Of a stretch of DNA of 64,000 nucleotides, positions 21,550 to 32,807 are shown piece by piece (position 1 is the stretch's first letter; each line of letters starts with the position of its first letter). Below the pieces are notes generated by a model. It ran no database searches and had not been told where the DNA came from. It saw nothing but the letters and a program-made list of their open reading frames with translations. Made by a program: the position numbers and the translations under genes. This stretch comes from Microstegium vimineum (taxonomy: Eukaryota > Streptophyta > Magnoliopsida > Poales > Poaceae): contig CM039132.1 in NCBI GenBank assembly GCA_022036555.1, forward strand, positions 55,400,748 through 55,464,747. The letters run 5' to 3'.

Positions 21550-21985
21550 AAACCTCCACAGGGCCACTTCAGAAGACCAAAGTTCTCCCAACAAAATTGG
21601 ACTCAAGGTGGCCGCACCAGTAGTGTGAGCGCACCCATGTTGGGTCCCCCAGGCCCAACATTCTCCAGACGGTTCAGACCAGCTCTCTTTGGTCGGTTTA
21701 GGAGGTTTGACGGTAAAATAAATGCAAAGAAGGGCGGTTTGCCCTTTCCATTGGGGAGATCAAGAATATTCCATGGGATTATTTCCCCTCTCCCCCTATA
21801 AAAAGAGGCCACCCCTCATTCACAACACTTACGCCAGTTAGAGTTGAGAAGACAGATGTGAGGAAGAGTTTGGGAAGCACTTTATCGGTCTCCTCAAAGC
21901 TTGTACATCGACAAGTATCTACTTTGTACCTCTTGGCAATCTTTAACTCAAATAATTTGCCCACCAAAGTGTATTAAATTTACGA
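21550..21985 (+). repeat. LTR-like remnant with TATA box
   Basis: A stretch with CCCCCTATAAAAAGAGGCC at about 21792-21812 followed by a leader-like sequence, resembling a gypsy-type LTR promoter. No convincing terminal TG..CA pair or TSD was found. It may be a truncated LTR or a plain promoter region. Confidence 0.3.
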
Positions 21986-21999
21986 CATGTTACATCATA

Positions 22000-22980
22000 G
22001 CGAAAAATTATTTTAAGTAACAAGTTCCATAAATTTTGTTGCTCTCATTGAAGTGAGAATATATATTGTAAAATTGCATTAAATTATTTTCCAAAATGCA
22101 AAAAAGGGGTTATCTGAAGTTGGCTAGAATTTTACAATATATTTATTCAATTTCATTTTTAGGGTAAAGTCCAAAGACAACTCCACATTGTGTGTTTGCA
22201 CGTTTACAACATTGTCGGCTTACTATTTAAACTGGTCCGTACTTCTCTTACTCCATTGTACGGTATTGAGCAAACCAAACAACATAGGAGTTACCAACGA
22301 CGGTCTGACAAGCCACAAATCTTTTTCTAACTCATGGCCTGTGGACTGAATTGCCTGACCATTGGGACAGCAAGGTGGCTGATCCCACCTGGTACGCCAT
22401 CGTTGGAGTAGGGGTCGAATGCTGGAACCTGAAAATGATCTACGGATAAAAGATGAACATGCAGGAATTAAAATTATCAGCAAACAATAGGAGGCTAGTT
22501 GCATGCATGGCAAGCTGCGGTTGCAGACCGGTTCTCGAGGTCGGTGCCCCGAGATGTGCATAGAATAGTACTTTTCCCCAAACATTATTTTGATTATTAT
22601 GGTATAATACACGAGCTTTAGCTACGCAAAGTAGACATTGTTGAGGAATTAGAAAAAATTACCGGGGAGCAGACAATGGCTAATGTATGGTTATATTCCA
22701 TGGAGTCATTGCCAAAGGGGCGCAGGGGCTCTCGTTCACATTGGAGGTACTGGGCATGAGTACAACCGCTGCACTTCAGAGAACCGCCTCCGAGTCCAAC
22801 CATTGCCGCGAAATTCTTCCTGAATTATCCTCTGAAATGAAGTTCGATGATGACCATTTCAGTTCTTCATGAAAAGTAAGATAGAATCAGAGAGAAGTGT
22901 AGAGAAAATAAATAAAAATTCAACTCATTGTCGGTGGATATAGGAGAATAGCCGCGATTCAAGTGCAATTGTGCTGGTCT
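22000..22980. other. Intergenic; unidentified short frames
   Basis: Minus-strand frames at 22618-22803 (MVGLGGGSLKCSGCTHAQYL...) and 22223-22612 could be exons of a decayed gene, but I recognise no domain. Confidence 0.3.
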
Positions 22981-22984
22981 CTCA

Positions 22985-23285
22985 CTCTGAAATCAAGAAC
23001 GAGCACATGTTCTTGATTTCTTTTCGAAATCCACAAAGAAAAAATAGGAAGGCGGCTCTAAAACCAAGAACGAACAAATTCTTGATTTCTTTTCGAAATC
23101 CCCAAGAAAAACAAACGGGAGGCGAATAACAGCAAATGAGACAAAAATCAAGAACGAGCAAGTTCTTGGTTCCTTTTCGAAACCCACAAAGAAAAAACGG
23201 GAAGAAAACGACTGGAAGAAGACTCTGGAATCAAGAACGAGCAGGTTCTTGATTTCTTTTCGAAATCCGGGAAGAACGCGACCAA
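22985..23285. repeat. Tandem repeat with hairpin core (4 units of about 70-85 bp)
   Basis: The core CAAGAACGAGCA..GTTCTTG followed by ATTTCTTTTCGAAATCC occurs at about 22992, 23064, 23148 and 23233. Each core is an inverted repeat (CAAGAAC / GTTCTTG), and TTTCGAAA is itself palindromic. Spacers diverge. On the minus strand the unit reads D-F-E-K-K-S-R-T-C-S-F-L, which keeps a frame open. Unit spacing is irregular and no cas genes exist, so this is not CRISPR. Confidence 0.8.
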
Positions 23286-23344
23286 GGGAAGAGAGTTCGA
23301 AAAAACAGCGGCAAAATCATCTCCGTGGTCGATGCTGATGCTAA

Positions 23345-23700
23345 GAGGAAGACCGTCACCAGTGCAGGTAGCGATACATGCCTCGGAGCTCAAGGAACAT
23401 TGCCTCACTCTGTAGAACTTTGAATCCATCCATTTAGGGGAAGCAGGACATGGTTCATTCATTCAGTCTGTCACAAATGAGTATCATCAACCTTCTTGTT
23501 TTCTTAGTTAAAGTTCGAAGGAACATGGTTTCCTGGATAGAATCAAGTTTCCAGGCACTAATAGTAAAAGAAACTGTGAAGAAATATCATAATTGATCAG
23601 TCAAATTATTGTCTATAAAAGATAATAGGCTAGATTTGGATGCCTACCTAATGTTCAAAGATACATTTGCAACGGCTACAACCTTCACACACATGTGACT
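23345..23700 (-). pseudogene. Duplicated 3' end of a PGG-domain gene, copy 2
   Basis: Similar to 5407-5765 and 40325-40590. Shared landmarks are GACCGTCACCAG, AGCGATACATGCCTCGGAGC, GGAACATGGTTTCC and GCTAGATTTGGATGCCTACC. The coding end of the PGG gene is not preserved here; only downstream flank is. This is a non-functional duplicate. Confidence 0.5.
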
Positions 23701-24431
23701 TTCCTATGCAATTCTAATATACTCAAATTTCTTCCTTTCTCCCCTTGTGCACAAAGTGGATTTCTGAAAACAAACATATTAAGTAGTTGTGGATTCCATA
23801 TACTAATACAATTCTTGTCCCATGCAATCCTCCCTCAAAGTAAAGAACCCAAAATTGACATCAAAATATGGAAAGGGTGAACCTTTACAGCATGTTGGGG
23901 ACCTTTATTGTGAGTCTGAAAAATATAGGTAAGCACACTTTTTATGGTCCGATGGTACACCCAAATTCAAATGGTTACTATATTCTTCTATATGCAAATC
24001 TGTCTTTACTTTCTGTTCTCTTACTGGATAATCTCTGAAATTTTCTCTTGCTTAGAAATTGAACTGTTATTACAAAAAATAATTGTATTCTTGAAACTGT
24101 TGTATCCATTTTGGATTAAGTTTGCCCCTGCACAATTTCACTTTGAGTTTGTCCACTCCTCCCCTAGATATTATTCCATTTGTAGAACCTACTACAGAAA
24201 TAAGAGGTGGTTCTAGTTGAAATAGTTGTATATTTCTCTTGAGTGATACAAATAGTGATGTTATGGGTATGCCATGTGCCTTAGCATCTGCTAGCCATTA
24301 TCAGCTGAAAAGATGGTAGTTTGTGTGTGCACCTGCTAGTTTGTTCTTCTCTAAGGACTTTACTTGCTTAAAACTTAATTACTCTCTGAGGAAGATTTTT
24401 TATTTCTATTGAAGACTTTTGATGGATGTTT
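23701..24431. other. AT-rich intergenic DNA, no feature seen
   Basis: Short open frames only, with no recognisable motif. It ends at the ACAAG target site of the copia solo LTR. Confidence 0.5.
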
Positions 24432-24436
24432 ACAAG

Positions 24437-24922
24437 TGAAAGCATCTAGGCCCCTAGAGTTTCGATGAATAATGAAAATGCAAGATTATTATGACTAACG
24501 TGTGTTTTGCAGAGGCAAATTGAAAGTTAGGTCATGATAATGGAGATTGATTGGGAGATCAATGGTATTCATGCCCATTTTGATGAAATCGTTTTGGTTT
24601 TCAAAGGATTGGCGACAAAGTTGAGTATAGACTGTATCTAAGTGTCGATTAGAGTTGGAGAGACACTAAGTGTAGTTTTAGGACCTTTATTTTCCTTTGG
24701 TTGTACTATTAAGGGGGTATGATCTAGGAGGGGCTAATGGTGTAGGTGTGGTGCACACTTGTCAAACCTAGCTCTAGGTAGCTTACAAACAGCCCTTGGA
24801 TGAAATAGAGCAACTCCCATTCACAAAGTTTCTGAGTTGGAAGTGATTGGGAGACTCTAGAGTGGTCCGAACCCTAGCAAGTTGGTCGTCCGGACCAAAT
24901 GCCAAAGGTCCGGTTGCCTAGG
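24437..24922 (+). mobile_element. Copia (Opie/Ji-like Sirevirus) solo LTR, left part
   Basis: Begins TGAAAGCATCTAGGCCCCTA, an LTR start familiar from maize Opie/Ji-type Sireviruses. It is preceded by ACAAG (24432-24436). Sequence is interrupted at 24922 by the 14-kb gypsy element and resumes at 39064. TCCGGACC-type motifs occur at its right end. Confidence 0.8.
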
Positions 24923-26368
24923 TGTTGACACAAAATATGATGGAATGTGCCTCACACACAGCAAGCCGAAAAGCGTGGCTTCAATCGGGTGCCCGGGTAT
25001 TTCGAAATCCGGAAACGTGCCAGTCAGTTTGACCTGAAACTAACAAGGGATGAAAATCATTAGATATAAAACTGGAACATGTCGGGTGAGACCAGACAGT
25101 TCCATATATAGGGCCCTGAAGCCACTTATGACGACATACAACTATAGAAGCTGTCTGCCAACAAGTCTTATAGATCATTTGGCTAAAACAAACATGGAGT
25201 ACGTGAAACGTTGATTGCCGAATGTGTGTGCATGATAAGAGCACGTATGAACGAATCATAATTAATTGTGAGTTAAAACATAACCAAGCTCGGCAATCTA
25301 ACTGAGTTGGGATCCATGATGAAGGAACACGTAAGCAAGACATAATTAAACTAATCTAAAGCGTGTATCTGCCGCACGATACTTAACCCTATCAAAGCTT
25401 AAACATGGTTAACATGCATGAACCCGCAACATGTAACAATCTAGATTAAACTAACTTGGCTATTATAAACGCAAGATCTATTTGTATAAAAAGTAAAATA
25501 GATCTATAAGAAAGAATAGAGCCGAACAATATCAATCTGGATTGGGCAAAAGAGTGTTACAAATATATAAAATATATAAAACATGCAACACGTAATAACT
25601 TAATGAATCTATTAGATCTTGCCAAGTCTAATAAAGCCGATAACTATCTTGCTTTTGCTAAGTATATCAAGCAAGCACCTACCGCACGGTGTGTACTCAT
25701 AAACGAAACATAAGCGAAGACTTCTTGATTGTCAAGCAAGGATCCGCCGCACGATCATTGAAAACAAGCAAGACTACTTGCATCAACATCTAAATCGACC
25801 GCATGATACTAGACATGATAGCAAGGTTTCCGGGACTTACGGAGGTCGACGGATCGATGATTCCTCGAAGAACTCGACGACACGACGAAGGACTCGAAAT
25901 TGGCATGGGGCCGGTTGTATTGTATTGGTTGTGAACAGTTTTTACAATGGCCAAGGGTTTATATTTATACGCTAGTCATGACATGAGTCCTAAAAGGACA
26001 CGACTACAAACATTAAAGGAAAAATGTGACACTTATAACCCTAGTCTTTCCTTCGGAGTCTTTATTTCCTTAATCGTCGCGATGTCTGTTGCCCGATTGG
26101 GCTCTCACTCGCCGTTTTTTGTCGCTTCTTCAATAGAAAATCACCCTTTCTCAGAATAGTCGATTGCACGATCATTTGCCAAATCTTTGGAGATAAACCG
26201 ACCGCATAGACACTTGCCGAATTGCTCCGAAACTAGCCGACCGCATGGATACTTGCCGAATGCTCCAAACCTAGCCGACCGCACGGATACTTGCCGAATG
26301 CTCCGAACACCCACTGTTTGCTGGCCCACCTGTCATCTTCCCAAGCGTACCAAAATCTAGTGTTAACA
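24923..26368 (-). repeat. 3' LTR of Tat-1 (1446 bp)
   Basis: Plus-strand ends TGTTGACAC and GTGTTAACA. The TATA box TATAAATATAAAC reads on the minus strand at about 25959-25971. Three 38-bp repeats (AGCCGACCGCAYGGATACTT type) lie at 26197-26310 in the U3 part. It is highly similar to 37612-39058. Confidence 0.92.
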
Positions 26369-26390
26369 CATGCCCCCTCAATTTTGGGAT
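26369..26390 (-). promoter_or_regulatory. Tat-1 polypurine tract
   Basis: On the minus strand AAAATTGAGGGGGCATG directly precedes the 3' LTR, where plus-strand DNA synthesis would prime. Confidence 0.75.
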
Positions 26391-26519
26391 AAAAGTCATT
26401 TTATTCCGAAATTAACTGCAAGCTCCCCTTTTCCTTCTAGGTTAACACTGCTCAGCACTGTAGCTTCCGTTCAGTAAATCCAAGCCATATCGCACTCTTG
26501 AATCCACTTCAACTCTTCA

Positions 26520-29500
26520 ATGGTGACTCAGGATGAAATTCTAGAGGTAAGCTCCATTCACCTTTACACATTCAGCAATTTTCTATTGATTTCCCTGTTT
26601 CTTTCCTGATCCATTCTTTCCTGAACTCTTTGAAGGAATACAAGAACGAGATTTTGATCCCTTATGCTGCAAATCCCGATTCCTACCTCCTTGGTCTGAT
26701 GGGGAATCCTGACCCAACTGAGATCATCGAGAAAGAGACTTTAAGAATCCCGTTCAAGTCTGGAGTCACTCCGCCCCACCGATGGCAAAACACTTTCAAA
26801 ACCTGGCCGTCTCCTCCAATCGTCAGATGGCGAAACTAGTACCGGAGAATGTTGGAAAAGAGTAGCAGCCATTGGGATGATCAAGATATCAACCATTGCC
26901 TAGAACTGTCCCTATCAGAAATGCCTAGAAATGAATCCCTTCTAATGGCAGCTTCCCATTTTTGGTCTAATGCCATCAATGCCTTCGTCTTCGGTCATGG
27001 CATGATGACCCCTACTCTGGCCGATGTGTTCATGATGACCGGTCTAAATGTGTCACAGCCAGTATATCCCTCTGAGTACATGGGAAAAAGCAACCAGAGA
27101 GCTGTCAAATCTGGAGGTGGATGGATTCAATACATTCAGACCTATATGGAGGAGTCTAGTGTTGTTTCTGACAAGGAATCCAAGGCCTTCATGAACATGT
27201 GGCTGTGTAGATTCATCTTTTGTGGTAAATCCAATGAGCCAACCTTAAATCATATGGTAATGGCTAAAGAACTAGCTGCAGGCTCCCTGATACCCTTGGG
27301 CAAATATTTGCTAGGATCTATCTACCACATGATGCATCAAATCATTGCCCAGATGCACTGAAATATGGAAATCTCTTGCAGAAGTGGCCCTTGGTGCTTT
27401 GTTCAGATGTGGCTGCAATTGTATATGCATCAGATAGTCTCTGTCCCTCTCCATAACTTGAGCTTTCCTTCAGTCAACTATGCTGAGGGCAGCACATCAA
27501 AAACTAAGAGTTGCCAAAAGCATCTTCCATCAACATCGACATGGACATTGCTCACCTTTTCAAATTGTTTTTCAAAGGTTTTGACAATGTGCTTTGGCTC
27601 CTCTACAGAGAAAATGATAGCCTAACCTTCCCCTACAAATTCAGTTATGAATCCGGCTGTTCTGACAAGGTGTCTACAGGGATTTTCAACTCCTTCATAA
27701 AACCTTGCATCTTGTCAGCCGAATTTCACCATGGGAGGTCAGTGCACCCTACCTATGATTCTACAATCCCAATATGGCTTCCAGACAATTAGGATGTGGA
27801 CAGTTGCCCCCAAGACCTTTCTTCTCAACAACTATAAGATATAGGGAACTGATCACAAATGAAATAGAAGCTGGAAAAGTCTTTGAGCTTGGATGGGATC
27901 TGCCAACATATGAACCTTCTCCATTCGGGTTAGTGGATGTTGCCCACTCTCTTTTTTCTTCCTGGTGGCAAGAGTGGTACAATCATATCTTCAATATACC
28001 AGTGCACCCCTTATGCGAAGATCTGTATCCTCAATTTGTCCTTGACAGCGAGGTAATTTCATTATACTTGTTACTTTCTGCTTTTGAATTCACCTTCTCT
28101 CATTTTAAAATCTGGTTATGCACAGGACTTTGAGCCTACTCCTCCTAATAAAGTAGTTCAGTACTACTCAGCTGGACCCAACCCTGCATTAGGTTTTAAT
28201 GCTCCAACTTTGACAACCTTCATGAAGATCCCTGCAGTTGTGGCTACCGCACCTTCAGGAGGAGAAGGCAAAAGGAAAACACTTGATAATGTTCATGTGT
28301 TTAGAAGGGTAAGATCCAAGACAGTCAAGCGGTCTTCCAAGGTATGAATCGCTCATTCAGCAATAAATCTCATTCAGCAACCACTCTGACCATCTTTATC
28401 TCAATCATTTCTACTGCAACCACATGTTGATATTCTAGGATCAAGCAATGTCTCAACAACAGTGGAAACCCCTCCTCAAGCTTCTACTAAGGATGCAGAG
28501 ACCCATGAAACTGAAAATGCAGAAGCTCATGAAGCTGAAAACACAGAAGCTCGTGAAGCTGTCGAACATATTGGTAACATCATTCGACTAATCATCTCTT
28601 TCTTCTTACATGATATCTATCTCCTGTTCCTTATACTTTATCATCTGTACTATTAGAAACAGATAAAATTTTAGAAGATTTGGTACAAGAAACCTCCTCT
28701 AGTCTAGTTCCAGACTCACCACCTCTGAATATTCAGTCAAGCCCTCAAACAGAGCAGGACACCACCCATTCTGAGGATCAACCAAGACAGCAGGTAATAT
28801 TTTGCCTCAAACTATTCCTTTAGTATGCTTATCCCAATCGGCTAACTTTTTCCTTTTAGAACACTGTCAAGCCGACTACTAGCTATTCCTTCACTGTTGA
28901 GGATTTCATCAGTGAAAAAGGTGAAGAGGCTACCTCTCAGCAGACCTTGTCAGTGGAAAATCAAGCTCGACTGAAGGATATAGCTAATCTGCTGAACAAG
29001 GACATCAACATTCTGGTCCAAGATTCAGATCAGATAAAAGATCTCCTTGAGCTCATCAACCAAGATCTTCCACCTATCCTCAAGGCTCCTCTGGAGTCTG
29101 CAGCTCATCTTGATGATTACTTTGCTGTGGTGAAAAGGGTAAGCAAAAATATAACCTCCAGGACTGTCTTGCAGAACAATAGGTCTTTGAAGAAGCAAGA
29201 AGCCAAAGCCTTGCATTCCCAAATTCAATCTGCTAAGAATTCACTGGCCACCTTGGAGCCCGAGCTGAAAGCTATGGAGGATGAGAAAATCAGGCTAGAT
29301 GCTCAGTTAGCCGAACTGAATACCAAAATTCAATCTCACAAAGCCAAGATAGCAGATCTGCCAAACTCCATAGAGGCAACTTCATCCAAGATGTCATCTG
29401 TCCTTAAAGAAGACCAACAGCTTAAGGCAAAGTTGTCTAACATTCAAAGCTCCGAGGATGAAGACCAGAGGGTGCTGAGTAATGTCAACCGAATCAGAGC

Positions 29501-29537
29501 TGATGCTTTAGATGCTATCAACCAGCTTCTTAGTTAG
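26520..29537 (+). pseudogene. Antisense gene 1 of Tat-1: plant mobile domain (PMD) protein with coiled-coil C-terminus
   Basis: The start at 26520 gives a nine-codon exon (to 26546). Further exons are 26636-28052, 28126-28341, 28439-28573, 28657-28793 and 28860-29537, all with GT-AG borders. The N-terminal ~400 residues match the aminotransferase-like plant mobile domain (SHFWSNAINAFVFGHGMMTP, TLADVFMMTGL). An acidic repeat (AETHETENAEAHEAENTEA) and a long coiled coil follow, ending NQLLS. A TGG-to-TAG stop lies at 26837-26839, a TGA at 27359-27361, and frame changes at about 27500 and 27770. It lies antisense to gag-pol, downstream of integrase, as known for extra genes of Tat elements. The role in the element is unknown. 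Confidence 0.8.
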
Positions 29538-29961
29538 TAAAAACATGGATTTGTAATAGTCTAACCATGATATATTCTGTTTCCAAACAATCGAATATTT
29601 CTGTCTTTACCCCTATATACTTCTGTTTATATGATAATGTAATCAGCTTTTCATTCTCCCGATCAGAATATAGCCGACTACATTTAGCTTTCCGAACCAA
29701 ATAAATAGTTGATTGTTCCTGCCTTCCCGATTTTAGGAAATAGCCGACCGACTCTTGATTTACCCGAGCCTGGCCCAGTCCAGTAACGGCCCATCCGAGT
29801 GGGAAAAACCCTAAATCGTCGTTTGGTATCCCCTCTCGGCTTATAAATAAACCTTCCTCCTTCTACCCTTGTCAACAGTTTCAGTCAAACACTTTCATCT
29901 CCGTCTCTCCACTTTCTCCGCCTACATCGGTCTAGAGGAAACCCTAGCATGCACAACGGCA
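29538..29961 (+). other. Spacer between the two antisense genes with promoter-like TATA
   Basis: Contains CTTATAAATAAACC at about 29840-29853 followed by a leader-like stretch to the ATG at 29962. This is consistent with a separate promoter for antisense gene 2. Confidence 0.45.
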
Positions 29962-30833
29962 ATGGCGGGAGGCCACAACCGTGGTAAGCGCCCTGCCGAA
30001 GGGGAAGACGAAGGGAGCCGAGCATGGCGCAATCGGTAGCGCAGGTGAGAATCGGCTTCTTGCCCCCTTGCAGTTCCGTTCTTTGTTCATCTCTCTAACC
30101 CTGACTTTTGTTCTCACTCATCAGGATCAGGGTGATCTCCTCCAGCTATAGCATTCCCCTCCCTTCAGCGACAGCGGACCAACCGGGGACACCATCATCC
30201 GGTTCTTCGGGGTCTTCGGGCTCCTACCACTCCCAACCTTGGGATTTGGATTTGGGTGCCATGGACGTCCCCTACACCCACACAGAGGCGGTTACCTTCA
30301 AGGGCAAAAGGGATGAGGCCCAAGGAGAGTTGGAGAAGATTTCCAAGCAATACGGCATCGACCAACTCGAGTGGGAGAACCAGCGGAAACAGTTCTGCGA
30401 TGCCATCACCGGTCAGTGCAAATGAATCCACTTCATTCTTCCCTTCCTCTGACTCATCTCCTCACCCGATTGGTGTTCCATCTTTTCAGTGCTCTCCATA
30501 GAGGTCGAACGCCTGAAGATCGCGGCAAACAAAATTGCTGACAAGGTGAACGCCCAAGGAGAGACCGTCGAGGCACGCCTTGATGACGCAGACGGTCATA
30601 TAGATCAGGCCGTCATCCAAGGCGTACACCATGGCGTAGCTCTGGGGCTGGCGGCGATGTCCACCCAGACCAACGAAGACCTCTCCTTCATGCCAACTGG
30701 TTTTCGTGGTGGCGTGGCTCCAGAAGACATCGAAGACATTGATGATCTTCTGGATAGTTATGAGGAACATGCAACCATCCTCGCTCAAGCCACAGATGCC
30801 CAGTCTGTCCTCAACAAGTTGTTGGAGGAGTAG
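29962..30833 (+). pseudogene. Antisense gene 2 of Tat-1, function unknown
   Basis: Inferred exons are about 29962-30044, 30125-30411 and 30490-30833, bounded by GT-AG (CAG|GTGAGA, TCAG, ACCG|GTCAGT, TTTTCAG). The junction of the last two is in phase and gives DAIT-VLSIEVERLK. The middle exon is Ser/Gly-rich (SSGSSGSSGSYHS), then acidic and helical. The last exon encodes a helical C-terminus ending SVLNKLLEE. Exon 1 contains a TAG, so the gene is probably dead. I recognise no domain. It lies between antisense gene 1 and the end of integrase. Confidence 0.55.
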
Positions 30834-31086
30834 TTTGTACTTAGGATTTTATGTAAAAACTACTGGTCTTGTGAAATATTATCTGCGACTTTCAGCTGTT
30901 TTTTCCTTTGAATTGTTTTGAAAATAGCAAATCTGAGGAATCCTGCATGAACTATATGATTGTGTTTTTTTGCTCTAAAGGCGACACATACCACGTCGGC
31001 TATTCTCTAAGCTCTTAGAGTATTTTTTTGGATAAAGGCGATGTCTCCATATCGGCTATTTTGTGTGCAAAACCCCTTAAGTCTGT
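30834..31086. other. Tat-1 spacer between antisense gene 2 and integrase end
   Basis: The 3' ends of the plus-strand antisense gene and the minus-strand pol converge here. No gene is present. Confidence 0.5.
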
Positions 31087-32784
31087 TTATGCACCAACCT
31101 CAACACTGGGATGAAATTTCTTAAGAAATCTCCCATTAATAGCTCTAGTAAATTCTTCTCCCAGCAGAGTTTTTAAGATATACGCATTGCCAGGTGCACA
31201 TTTCACTATCCGAAAAGGTTCTTCCCAGCTCAGAGACCATTTGCCGAATGCTTTATCCTTTGTCCTAATCGGCAGTATAGTCTTCCAAAATAAATCTCCT
31301 TCTGCGAATTGCTTCTCTTTGACATTTTTGTTGTAATATCTGGCAACACGTAATTTGTTCTTCTCAATATTTTCCAATGCCTTAAGACGAACTAAATGCA
31401 AATCTTCCAATTCGTCCATCATTAGGTCCTTATAATCTTCTTTCTTCAAATCATTCTGCAATGTAACTCATCTTGAACCCGATTGCAACTCCCATGGTAG
31501 CACATCATGGTGCCCATAAACCAACTCATAGGGAGATGCTTGAGTAGACCCATGACAAACCATTCGGTAAGCCCATAGAGCCTCATTAAGAACCGAATGC
31601 CACTTCTTCAGCTTTTCATCAATCTTCTTCTGAATAATCTTGATCATGATCTTATTTGATGCTTCGGCTTGGACATTAGCTTGTGCATAATAAGGAGAAG
31701 AATTGTGCAACATGATTCCCATTTCTTCAGCAAAATCACAGAATTCGGATGAAGTGAACTAAGTTCCTTGATCTGTTGTTATGGTCTGAGGAATCCCGAA
31801 CCTGTGAATTATATGCTCCTTAACAAAATTGACCATGTTCTCTGATGTAACCTTTTTCAAAGGAATAGCTTCAACCCACTTTGTAAAATAATCTATGGCT
31901 AACAGCACAAACTTATGTCCTTTGCTAGAAGGAGGATGAATCTGACCAATCAAATCTATGCCCCATCCTCTAAATGGCCAAGGTTTGATAATTGGGTTCA
32001 TAGCTGATGTTGGAGCTCTCTGAATATTACCAAACCTCTGACAATCTTGACACCCCTTGTAATATTCAAAACAATCTTCAAGCATAGTCGACCAAAAATA
32101 ACCAGTTCTCCTAATTATCCACTTCATTCGGTAAGCCGATTGATGTGCACCACAGGTCCGTTCATGCACTTCATACATCAGCTTCCTTGCCTCTTCTTGA
32201 CTCAAACATTTAAGGAGCACTCCATCTATGGATTTATAGTACAACTGGTCATCAAGGAGCACAAACTTGACAGCTTTGTATCTGAGCTTTCGGGAAACCT
32301 TCTGTGATGGATTCTTTAAGTAATTGGCAATTTCACTTCTCCAGTCATCAATTACCCGATTCTCAATCAAGGCATGAATCTCTTGATCCTCTCGGTATCT
32401 CGATGTAGTTTGAGCCAGTTTATTTGCTTCTTCATTATGCCCCCTAGGGATATGATGCAAGGTTGCTACTTGGAAATTCTTCAAAAGCTCTCTGCATTCT
32501 TCATAATATTCTCTTAATACATCACTCTTGCATTCATATTGGCCGATCAGTTGATTAATTACTAACTCAGAATCTCCAAAGATCTCAACAGCAACAACCT
32601 TTATTTCAACAAGCAGTCGAAGTCCTCTAAGCAATGCTTCATATTCTGCTTGATTGTTAGTAACTTGGAACTCAATTGGGATGGCATATTTAAAAGTTAT
32701 CCCACGTGGAGAGATCAAGAAAATGCCAGCACCACCACCTTTGCTGCAGGATGAACCATCAAAAAAACAAAGTCCATGGTGCAA
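31087..32784 (-). pseudogene. pol: Tat-1 pol part 2: second RNase H and integrase
   Basis: The minus frame from 32784 encodes an RNase H fold with catalytic residues visible (LCFFDGSSCSKGGGAG, NNQAEYEAL, FGDSELVINQL). This is the additional RNase H domain of Tat elements. It is followed by the HHCC zinc region (CFEYYKGCQDCQRFG) and the integrase core (GWGIDLIG, ITTDQGT, then QAEASNK for the Glu). In-frame stops at 31759-31761 and 31468-31470 interrupt it. The C-terminal part (RVARYYNKNVKEKQFAEGDL, then WEEPFRIVKCAPGNAYIL) ends at 31087. A frameshift separates it from RT upstream. Confidence 0.85.
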
Positions 32785-32807
32785 TACTTATCATGCTAGT
32801 AGAAGGA

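Noticed and set aside
21550..21985. Complete solo LTR around the TATA at 21796
   Set aside because: No convincing TG..CA ends or target duplication, so it is kept only as a low-confidence remnant.
22223..22872. Possible spliced host gene on the minus strand (Cys-rich and Pro-rich frames)
   Set aside because: No domain recognised and no consistent exon phases; left as unidentified intergenic sequence.
22985..23285. CRISPR-like array
   Set aside because: Repeats are imperfect, spacing is irregular, there are only four units, there are no cas genes, and the genome is a plant nuclear genome.
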